DNA of 5,340 nt from Polaribacter sp. (GTDB lineage: Bacteria; Bacteroidota; Bacteroidia; Flavobacteriales; Flavobacteriaceae). Location: contig JANQTK010000130.1 of assembly GCA_030731695.1 (NCBI GenBank), forward strand, positions 1 through 5,340, in the 5' to 3' direction. Shown one piece after another: positions 1-5,330 of this stretch; within the stretch, counting starts at the first letter, position 1; each line of letters begins with the position of its first letter. The notes below the pieces were generated by a model. The model searched no databases. It was not told the origin of the DNA and worked only from the letters and a program-made list of their open reading frames with translations. The position numbers and the translations under genes were made by a program.

Positions 1-12
1 TTTGTATAATTT

Positions 13-60
13 AAAAAAAATATAGCTTGATATGTTTTTGTGTTTGATGCTAAAAAACAT
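13..60 (-). terminator. Possible weak terminator downstream of the meaB-like gene
   Basis: On the minus strand, just past the meaB stop codon, an 8-bp inverted repeat ATGTTTTT/AAAAACAT (positions 32-39 and 53-60, 13-base loop) is followed about a dozen bases later by a run of eight T residues (plus-strand A run at 13-20). The stem is entirely A:T except for one G:C pair, and the T run does not directly abut it, so this is a poor intrinsic terminator. The remainder of 1-89 is AT-rich and shows no gene. Confidence 0.22.
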
Positions 61-89
61 TTTAAATTAGTGTTATTATTTCATCTAAA

Positions 90-1157
90 TTACATTTTTA
101 ACAGCCTTTTTGCAGCCAAAAAAGGCGTTGTTTTTCCAGCTTCTAATTGTTGTATTTCATTAGAAAGTAGTTTTTGAATATGAGGATTTTGATAAAAAGC
201 ATCTTTCAACTGTTGCTCAATAGTGGACAGTAACCAAAATTTATTTTGCTCATTTCTTTTTTGGATAAAGTATCCATTTTGTTTGGTGAGTGCAATATAT
301 TCTTGAATCATGGTATCTATAACATCAATTCCTTTATGATTCAAAGCGCTTGCTGTAAGTACTTTAGGTTGCCAGTTGCTTTCCTTTAATGGATATAAAT
401 GCAAGGCTCTATTGAATTCAACTTGCGCTATTTTGGCATTTTTTTCATTATCACCATCTGCTTTGTTGATGACAATAGCATCCGCCATTTCTATGATACC
501 ACGTTTAATTCCTTGCAATTCATCACCTGCTCCAGCCAAATTCAGTAATAAAAAGAAATCAACCATAGAATGCACCACCGTTTCAGATTGTCCAACTCCA
601 ACAGTTTCTATAATAATAGTATCAAAACCAGCAGCTTCGCACAAAATAATACTTTCTCTTGTTTTTTGTGCTACACCACCTAACGAACTTCCTGCAGGAG
701 AAGGTCTTATAAAAGCATTGGAATCTGTGACCAATTGTTCCATCCTAGTTTTATCACCTAAAATAGATCCTTTATTTACAGAACTGCTTGGATCAACAGC
801 TAAAACAGCCACTTTTTTTCCTTGACTAGTAAGGTGTTTTCCAAAAGCTTCAATAAACGTACTTTTTCCAACTCCAGGAACACCTGTAATACCAATTCTG
901 ACAGAATTATTGGCAAAAGGCAAGCATTTTTCAATGATTTCGTTGGCTTGTTCTTGGTGTTTTGGGTTGGTACTTTCAACCAAGGTAATGGCTTTGCTTA
1001 AAAAAGGAATGTTTCCCTGCAAAATATTTGTGACGTATTCATCAACCGTATTTTTTTTAGCTCGGAATTGTTTAATCTTTTCTGCACTCAGTTTACTGGT
1101 GGTTTCTGGTTGAGAAACACCTTCTTTTTCATGCAAAGCAGACAATTTTTTAGTCAT
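90..1157 (-). CDS. meaB: MeaB/ArgK-family P-loop GTPase (methylmalonyl-CoA mutase chaperone)
   Basis: This 355-residue cytoplasmic G3E-type GTPase belongs to the MeaB/ArgK/MMAA family. Known members bind adenosylcobalamin-dependent methylmalonyl-CoA mutase, gate cofactor loading and protect the mutase from inactivation, so they act in propionate/succinyl-CoA interconversion. The sequence shows a Walker A motif GVPGVGKST (residues 92-100), the family-specific VDPSSS (121-126), a switch segment GSILGDKTRM (130-139), the ETVGVGQSE G3 region (184-192), the base-specifying NKAD (231-234) and a G5-like SAL (270-272). The C-terminal 70 residues are helical, as in the dimerisation arm of the family. 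The length is near the family norm of about 330, with an N-terminal extension of roughly 50 charged residues. The start ATG at 1157 gives the full ORF. The gene is divergent from the sigma-factor operon, and no mutase or cobalamin gene is visible in the window, so its partner must lie elsewhere. The older ArgK name (arginine/ornithine transport kinase) is a misannotation of this family. Confidence 0.93.
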   Translation of the reverse strand: MTKKLSALHEKEGVSQPETTSKLSAEKIKQFRAKKNTVDEYVTNILQGNIPFLSKAITLVESTNPKHQEQANEIIEKCLPFANNSVRIGITGVPGVGKSTFIEAFGKHLTSQGKKVAVLAVDPSSSVNKGSILGDKTRMEQLVTDSNAFIRPSPAGSSLGGVAQKTRESIILCEAAGFDTIIIETVGVGQSETVVHSMVDFFLLLNLAGAGDELQGIKRGIIEMADAIVINKADGDNEKNAKIAQVEFNRALHLYPLKESNWQPKVLTASALNHKGIDVIDTMIQEYIALTKQNGYFIQKRNEQNKFWLLSTIEQQLKDAFYQNPHIQKLLSNEIQQLEAGKTTPFLAAKRLLKM

Positions 1158-1173
1158 CGTAAAAGTTATTATG

Positions 1174-1207
1174 TAAATTTAGAAATAAAATTTCACTCAT
1201 TTTGCAA
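1174..1207 (-). promoter_or_regulatory. Tentative housekeeping promoter for meaB
   Basis: The housekeeping promoter of the Bacteroidota is TTG at about -33 and TAnnTTTG at about -7. On the minus strand a TTG (complement of 1205-1207) precedes TAAATTTA (complement of 1174-1181) by 23 bases. The spacing is long and the last base of the -7 box does not match. If real, it would overlap the -35 element of the divergent ECF promoter. This is weak support only. Confidence 0.2.
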
Positions 1208-1236
1208 CACACTTAAAAATGTGTCGTCTTTTAAGT
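1203..1236 (+). promoter_or_regulatory. ECF-type autoregulatory promoter of the sigma-factor operon
   Basis: A TGCAAC -35-like element (1203-1208) and a CGTCTT -10-like element (1225-1230) are separated by 16 bases. This matches the general AAC...CGTC layout of ECF sigma promoters (compare the Bacillus SigW type) and lies just upstream of an ECF sigma gene, as expected for self-activation. Transcription would start near 1235-1238, leaving a leader of about 12 bases before the ATG at 1249. An 8-bp inverted repeat, ACTTAAAA (1211-1218) and TTTTAAGT (1229-1236), brackets the -10 core with a 10-base spacer, and a smaller one, ACACA/TGTGT (1207-1211 and 1220-1224), lies in the promoter spacer. Either could be an operator. 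The consensus match is read by eye; the regulatory role is inferred. Confidence 0.6.
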
Positions 1237-1248
1237 AAGAATCTATTA

Positions 1249-1806
1249 ATGAAGCCAACCAAACAGCTACATCAAGAAGTTATTGAGCAATGCAAAAATA
1301 ACAATGCAAAATCACAAATTCAATTGTATAATTTGTATTGTAAAGCAATGTTTTTGGTTGCAAAAAGGATTGTAAATGATACTTTTTTAGCAGAAGAAGT
1401 AATGCAAAAAGCTTTTATAAAAGCCTTTAAAAATATTGATACCTATAAAAATGAAGTAGCTTTTGGAGCATGGTTAAAGAAAATTGTGGTCAATCAAAGT
1501 ATTGATGAATTAAAGAAAAAAAAGTTTGATTTTGTTGATGTTAATGAAAAAGTGATTGTTGCAATTGATGATGAAGATTGGCAAGTGGAGGATTCAATTT
1601 CAATAGAGGATGTTAAAAATGCCATGACTAAATTAAAAGAAAAGTACAAATTGGTCGTAACACTATATTTGATTGAAGGGTATGATCATCAAGAAATATC
1701 AGAAATTTTAAACATTACCGAAAATACTTCAAGGACTCATTTATTAAGAGGAAAAATCGAATTGAAAGAACTTTTACAAAAAGAAAAATATGTCACAAGA
1801 TATTAG
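1249..1806 (+). CDS. ECF-family RNA polymerase sigma factor (sigma-70 family)
   Basis: This 185-residue cytoplasmic sigma factor has only the two ECF domains. Region 2 (about residues 23-92) includes a typical region 2 segment, AEEVMQKAFIKAFKNI (48-63), and the AWLKKIVVNQSIDELKKKK stretch (74-92), which would bind core polymerase and the -10 element. An acidic linker follows (DDEDWQVED, 107-115). Region 4 (about 123-175) carries a helix-turn-helix over residues 145-170 (HQEISEILNITENTSRTH) for -35 recognition. An in-frame ATG at 1219 would add ten residues (MCRLLSKNLL), but it lies upstream of the probable -10 element CGTCTT and of the predicted transcription start, so I place the start at 1249. 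The ribosome binding site is weak (AAGTAAG at 1233-1239, poorly matched), as is usual in flavobacteria. The gene overlaps the next one by 17 bases, which implies translational coupling to a probable anti-sigma factor. It is probably held inactive until an envelope signal arrives. The ECF subgroup cannot be assigned by eye. Confidence 0.93.
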   Translation: MKPTKQLHQEVIEQCKNNNAKSQIQLYNLYCKAMFLVAKRIVNDTFLAEEVMQKAFIKAFKNIDTYKNEVAFGAWLKKIVVNQSIDELKKKKFDFVDVNEKVIVAIDDEDWQVEDSISIEDVKNAMTKLKEKYKLVVTLYLIEGYDHQEISEILNITENTSRTHLLRGKIELKELLQKEKYVTRY

Positions 1807-2350
1807 AAAAATACTAAAGAATTTTAAAGAGGAGAAAGCAACCTTGTCTGCAAATCATTCAATGAATTTTGAGAAATTATTGTTGTCAGAATTGCATCAA
1901 AAATCGCAAAAAAAGACCAAATTCCAATGGATTTCACTTGCTGCATCAGTAGTAATTTTAATAGGAATATGTTTCACATTTTACACAAAATCACCAGAAA
2001 AAACTCCTGCAATTCCATTATCGAAAGAAATTACTTTGGGCACAATTTCACCAGAATTCAATACCATTGAAACCTATTATGTAAATAGTATTAATTTGGA
2101 AATCAGTGAAATAGAAATTGACAATACCAATAAAGAACTCATTGATGGCTATTTAATAAAAATAGCAGAATTGATGAACGAATACACATTATTAACCAAA
2201 GAGCTCAATACAAAAGGGGTTAATAATGCCACCATTGATGCATTGATTCGCAACCTGCAATTGCGATTAGAACTGCTGCAGCAGTTAAAAAAACAGTTAT
2301 CACAATTTAAAAATTTAAACAAAAAAAATGATGAATTACAAATTTTATAA
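1790..2350 (+). CDS. Single-pass membrane protein, probable anti-sigma factor (non-zinc type)
   Basis: This 186-residue inner-membrane protein has a short, charged N-terminal cytoplasmic part (residues 1-45, ending in the positive cluster KSQKKTK), one transmembrane helix (about 47-65, WISLAASVVILIGICFTFY) and a periplasmic domain of about 120 residues. That layout, together with its position immediately after an ECF sigma gene (17-base overlap), is typical of anti-sigma factors that sequester the sigma factor at the membrane. It lacks the HxxxCxxC zinc motif of ZAS-type anti-sigma domains; the only cysteine (C61) is in the membrane helix. The periplasmic part starts with a short segment around GTISPEFNTIETYY (84-97) and is then mainly helical, with two likely amphipathic helices (about 114-140 and 147-175, the latter rich in L, Q and K) forming a possible hairpin sensor. 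The end overlaps the third gene by 23 bases. The anti-sigma role rests on context and topology, not on a recognised domain; a membrane-bound co-regulator is the alternative. Confidence 0.7.
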   Translation: MSQDIRKILKNFKEEKATLSANHSMNFEKLLLSELHQKSQKKTKFQWISLAASVVILIGICFTFYTKSPEKTPAIPLSKEITLGTISPEFNTIETYYVNSINLEISEIEIDNTNKELIDGYLIKIAELMNEYTLLTKELNTKGVNNATIDALIRNLQLRLELLQQLKKQLSQFKNLNKKNDELQIL

Positions 2351-3740
2351 AACAGTCATTCCGTTTGTTGTTATGTTAGCAACAACAAGCATTTTCGCTC
2401 AAAAATATGACCGAAAATACACTGAAAAATTCAGTGTTGATAAAGATGTTGAAATCGCAATTAATGCTTCCAATACTGAAATCTCAGTTTCCAATTGGGA
2501 TAAAAATGAAGTAGAAATAACTGCGTACATTGAAATTGAAGGAATTTCAAAAGAAGCTGCTGAAAAGTATTTCAAAAACTGGAATTTTGAAGCGTTAGGC
2601 AACAAAAGTAAAGTGAAAATTACAACACAAACCAACAATCGTTTTCCGTTCAATAACGACGTAGTTTTTTTGGATAATTCAAATTTCAATTTCCCGAATG
2701 TATTTGAATTGGATTCTACATTTATGGACAAAATGATCATGCCAAAAGTAGATTTTGATTTTAATCTCAATAATGATTTTATGTTTTGGGATGCACCTTC
2801 ATTTGAAAATCTCATTGGGAAGAATGGAAAATATACTTTTCATTTTAAAGACGATGAAAATGACATCAAAATTGAATCGAAAGAAGATTGGGAAAAATTT
2901 AAAAAGTCAAAGGATTACAAAAAATGGAAAGAGAAAATGGAAAAAGACCGAGAAAAAATGCGAAATGAGTTTGAGGCTTCTCGTGAGAAGATGAAGAGAG
3001 AAATGGAAAAAAACAAAATCTATATACAAAAAATTGACAAAGAAAAATTGCAACAGCAATTGGAAAAAGCAAGACAAGAACTAGCAAAAGTAAAAATGCA
3101 TTTTTCAACAGAATCAGACAATGTAATGATTGATGGTAAAAAAGTAAAAATCACCAAAAAAATAGAAATCAAAGCTCCAAAGGGTGCCACTTTCGATTTG
3201 AATACACGTCATTGCAAAGTAAAATTACCTAGTACAGTTGCTGTGGGGAATGTAAAATACGGTTCTTTTGATGCAAATAATTTGAATAATAGCAAGTTAA
3301 CAATCAATTATTCGCCAGTAAATATCAATGATATAAGTACTAGTAATTTATTTTTAAACAACGTAACTGATGCAAAAATTGCATCAGTTACCAATACAAA
3401 AATCAACACCAATTATTCAAATGTAACTATTCAGAATATTTATAAAAATGTAGAACTTTCAACAAAGTTTGGAGATGTACACATTCAAAAAATTCATTCA
3501 GATTACGCTAAATTCTTACTGTATCTCAATTATACAAATGCTATTGTAAATCTTCAGAATTTAGATAAAAACCTGCTTTTTGAAATAAAATCAATGACAA
3601 ATTCAACCACAAATCCCTCTATGAAATTGAATGTTCTTCGTGATAAATCAAAAAATATCAACGGAAATTTTACAATTAAAACAAAGGATTCTACTTTTTT
3701 TATCAACGGAAAATACAGTCAAGTTACTGTAAATCAATAG
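2328..3740 (+). CDS. Exported DUF4097-like beta-repeat protein with central coiled coil
   Basis: This 470-residue protein has a Sec signal peptide (residues 1-24, h-region IPFVVMLATT, likely cleavage SIFA|QK) and no lipobox, so it should be periplasmic, outer-membrane-associated or secreted. Mature parts in order: an N-terminal beta segment (about 31-102; EISVSNWDKNEVEITAYIEI at 51-70 is typical of DUF4097/putative-adhesin proteins); an Asn/Asp/Phe-rich region (about 104-170); a highly charged coiled coil rich in K, E and M (about 182-256); and a C-terminal beta repeat region (about 275-468). In the last part the pattern [KN][YFV][SGT]xxx[IVA] recurs beginning at residues 310, 327, 345, 362, 380 and 401, and again at 462, giving a period near 17-18 residues. 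This suggests a solenoid. Two adjacent ATGs (2328, 2331) are possible starts, and both keep the signal peptide. Overlap with the anti-sigma candidate and a terminator at the stop make it the last gene of the operon. It is probably an output or co-sensor of the envelope circuit; its molecular function is unknown. Confidence 0.8.
   Translation: MMNYKFYKTVIPFVVMLATTSIFAQKYDRKYTEKFSVDKDVEIAINASNTEISVSNWDKNEVEITAYIEIEGISKEAAEKYFKNWNFEALGNKSKVKITTQTNNRFPFNNDVVFLDNSNFNFPNVFELDSTFMDKMIMPKVDFDFNLNNDFMFWDAPSFENLIGKNGKYTFHFKDDENDIKIESKEDWEKFKKSKDYKKWKEKMEKDREKMRNEFEASREKMKREMEKNKIYIQKIDKEKLQQQLEKARQELAKVKMHFSTESDNVMIDGKKVKITKKIEIKAPKGATFDLNTRHCKVKLPSTVAVGNVKYGSFDANNLNNSKLTINYSPVNINDISTSNLFLNNVTDAKIASVTNTKINTNYSNVTIQNIYKNVELSTKFGDVHIQKIHSDYAKFLLYLNYTNAIVNLQNLDKNLLFEIKSMTNSTTNPSMKLNVLRDKSKNINGNFTIKTKDSTFFINGKYSQVTVNQ
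3363..3391. repeat. Perfect 13-bp inverted repeat (3-base loop) inside the third operon gene
   Basis: GTAACTGATGCAA (3363-3375) and its exact reverse complement TTGCATCAGTTAC (3379-3391) are separated by AAA. The repeat lies fully within the coding frame and encodes the near-mirror peptide VTDAKIASVT in the beta-repeat region. No T run follows on the plus strand, so it does not look like a terminator. Confidence 0.9.
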
Positions 3741-3770
3741 TGTATTAACTAAAATAAGACACTATTTTTT
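3736..3770 (+). terminator. Rho-independent terminator ending the sigma-factor operon
   Basis: The perfect 8-bp stem AATAGTGT (3736-3743) / ACACTATT (3759-3766) is followed by T residues, giving an uninterrupted run of six at 3765-3770. The stem extends inward past one A/G mismatch by three more pairs (TTA 3745-3747 with TAA 3755-3757), leaving a 7-base loop. The 5' arm contains the stop codon TAG (3738-3740) of the upstream gene. The stem is AT-rich, as expected for this genome. It separates the operon from cysS. Confidence 0.78.
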
Positions 3771-3793
3771 ATCAAACTTCTAACAGTTTTCCA

Positions 3794-3825
3794 TTTCTAT
3801 ATTCTGCTGAAAGTGCCTATCTTTA
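3794..3825 (+). promoter_or_regulatory. Tentative housekeeping promoter for cysS
   Basis: TATCTTTA (3818-3825) differs from the Bacteroidota -7 box TAnnTTTG only at the last position and sits 26 bases before the cysS ATG. The -33 TTG element is poor; the best candidate is TTT at 3794-3796, 21 bases upstream. A promoter is expected here because a terminator lies just upstream, but its exact position is uncertain. Confidence 0.3.
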
Positions 3826-3843
3826 GCCACCAAAAATAGCCAC
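3824..3843 (+). repeat. Short direct repeat in the cysS leader
   Basis: TAGCCAC occurs at 3824-3830 and again at 3837-3843, separated by CAAAAA, just upstream of the cysS start. The second copy runs into a T-rich stretch whose CACTTT (3841-3846) can also pair with AAAGTG at 3810-3815. It may be chance in a short AT-rich leader; no function is assigned. Confidence 0.5.
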
Positions 3844-3851
3844 TTTTTTAA

Positions 3852-5330
3852 ATGGAACGTTACAAAGAACAACAGCTTAAAATTTACAATTCGCTCACCA
3901 AGCAAAAAGAAGTTTTCAAACCCATCACAGAAGGATATGTAGGCATGTATGTTTGCGGTCCAACTGTGTATAGCAATGCACATTTAGGCAACGTACGAAC
4001 TTTTATGTTCTTTGATGTTTTGTACAGATATTTATTGCATTTGGGCTATAAAGTGCGCTATGTTCGCAATATTACTGATGCTGGACACTTAGAAAATGAT
4101 GCAGATGAAGGCGAAGACAGAATATCTAAAAAAGCACGTTTAGAGCAGATTGAACCTATGGAAGTGGTTCAAATGTACACTGTTGATTTTCATAATGTAC
4201 TAAAAAATTACAACTTTTTACCTCCAAGTATTGAGCCCACAGCCACAGGTCATATTGTTGAGCAAATTGAAATGATTAAAGATATTATTTCAAAAGGATT
4301 TGCCTACGAAGTCAATGGTTCTGTGTATTTTGATGTGTTAGAATACAACAAAAAAGGAAATTACGGCATTCTTTCAGGACGAAAAATTGAGGATTTAATT
4401 CACAATACCCGAACTTTAGACGGACAATCTGATAAGAAAAATCCACAAGATTTTGCACTTTGGAAAAAAGCTGATGAACGTCATATTATGCGTTGGCCTT
4501 CACCTTGGAGTGATGGTTTTCCAGGTTGGCATTTGGAGTGTTCTGTGATGAGTACCAAATATTTAGGTGAACAATTTGACATTCATGGAGGTGGAATGGA
4601 TTTAAAATTCCCTCATCATGAGTGCGAAATTGCGCAATCGCAAACCTGCAGTGGCGTAAAACCTGTGAATTATTGGATGCACACCAATATGCTGTTGTTA
4701 AACAGTCAGAAAATGGCAAAATCTACTGGAAATTTTATTTTGCCCAATGAAATTTTGACCGGTGAAAATACCATTTTACCAAAACCATTTTCAGCAAGTG
4801 TGGTGCGTTTTTTCAACATGCAAGCCAATTATAGAAGCATTTTAGATTTTTCGGGAGAAGCTTTAGAAGCATCAGAAAAAGGGCATGCAAAGTTGATGGA
4901 AGCTGTTTCTTATTTGAATATTGTTGAAGCTGGAAAAGTATCAACTTTTGATGTGAAAGTTTGGATTAAATCTTGTTATGACGCTATGAACGACGATTTT
5001 AATACGCCAATTGTAATTTCACAATTGTTTGAAGCAGTGAAAGTCATCAATCAAATGAAAGAGCAAAAAGCAAGTTTGACTAGCGATGATTTAGCTGTTT
5101 TTAAAGAAACCATCAATTCCTTTGTGTTTGATGTTTTAGGTTTGATGAATGAGACTGCCAAAGAATCATCCAACAAATTAAATGGAGTGATTGAATTGCT
5201 CATCAAATTGAGAAAAGAGGCAAGAGAAAATAAAGATTTTGCGTTGTCTGATCAAATTCGTAATGAATTGGTAGCTTTGGGAATTCAGTTAAAAGATGGT
5301 AGAGAAGGGACTACTTTTTCGGTGAATTAA
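3852..5330 (+). CDS. cysS: Cysteinyl-tRNA synthetase
   Basis: This 492-residue cytoplasmic class I aminoacyl-tRNA synthetase charges tRNA-Cys with cysteine using ATP. The N-terminal Rossmann catalytic fold shows CGPTVY (35-40), whose Cys35 is the first zinc ligand, and the HIGH-type motif HLGN (44-47). The remaining zinc ligands are Cys230 (GWHLECS), His255 and Glu259 (PHHECE), with the same 25- and 4-residue spacing as the E. coli enzyme; this zinc site gives selectivity for cysteine over serine. The signature KMSKS loop reads KMAKS (287-291), followed by TGN. The C-terminal helical region ends in the anticodon-binding LRKEARENKDFALSDQIRN segment (453-471) and the usual KDGREGT tail. It is about 30 residues longer than E. 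coli CysRS (461), with extra sequence after the KMSKS loop (about 300-315), which I recall as common in Bacteroidota. The first ATG fits the usual N-terminus (QQLKIYNSLT). No Shine-Dalgarno is visible. The gene is complete, lies behind a terminator and is probably transcribed on its own or with the gene that follows. Confidence 0.98.
   Translation: MERYKEQQLKIYNSLTKQKEVFKPITEGYVGMYVCGPTVYSNAHLGNVRTFMFFDVLYRYLLHLGYKVRYVRNITDAGHLENDADEGEDRISKKARLEQIEPMEVVQMYTVDFHNVLKNYNFLPPSIEPTATGHIVEQIEMIKDIISKGFAYEVNGSVYFDVLEYNKKGNYGILSGRKIEDLIHNTRTLDGQSDKKNPQDFALWKKADERHIMRWPSPWSDGFPGWHLECSVMSTKYLGEQFDIHGGGMDLKFPHHECEIAQSQTCSGVKPVNYWMHTNMLLLNSQKMAKSTGNFILPNEILTGENTILPKPFSASVVRFFNMQANYRSILDFSGEALEASEKGHAKLMEAVSYLNIVEAGKVSTFDVKVWIKSCYDAMNDDFNTPIVISQLFEAVKVINQMKEQKASLTSDDLAVFKETINSFVFDVLGLMNETAKESSNKLNGVIELLIKLRKEARENKDFALSDQIRNELVALGIQLKDGREGTTFSVN

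Noticed and set aside
376..825. 149-codon plus-strand open frame opposite meaB
   Set aside because: It is fully antisense to a gene with clear GTPase motifs; the translation is low-complexity, rich in Ser, Cys and Pro, with no family features.
910..1113. 67-codon plus-strand open frame opposite the 5' part of meaB
   Set aside because: Antisense shadow of meaB; the hydrophobic translation is a by-product of the complementary charged N-terminal coding sequence.
2399..2815. 138-codon minus-strand open frame within the DUF4097-like gene
   Set aside because: Antisense to a gene with a signal peptide and coherent architecture; it has no recognisable features.
2755..3108. Short open frames on both strands (2755-2994 plus, 2899-3108 minus) over the coiled-coil region
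   Set aside because: They are produced by the purine-rich AAA/GAA codon composition in other frames; the translations are Lys-rich or Phe/Leu-rich low complexity.
3363..3391. Reading the perfect hairpin as an intrinsic terminator or part of an insertion element
   Set aside because: No U tract follows the hairpin, the reading frame continues through it, and there is no target duplication or transposase nearby.
3771..3851. T-box or other riboswitch in the cysS leader
   Set aside because: The leader is only about 80 bases after the terminator, with no T-box or other riboswitch consensus, and T-boxes are not typical of Bacteroidota.
3780..3983. 67-codon minus-strand frame across the cysS start and leader
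   Set aside because: It overlaps conserved cysS coding sequence and the probable promoter, and has no homology I can recognise.
4486..4719. 77-codon minus-strand frame inside cysS
   Set aside because: It lies antisense to the zinc-site region of cysS, one of the most conserved parts of that gene.
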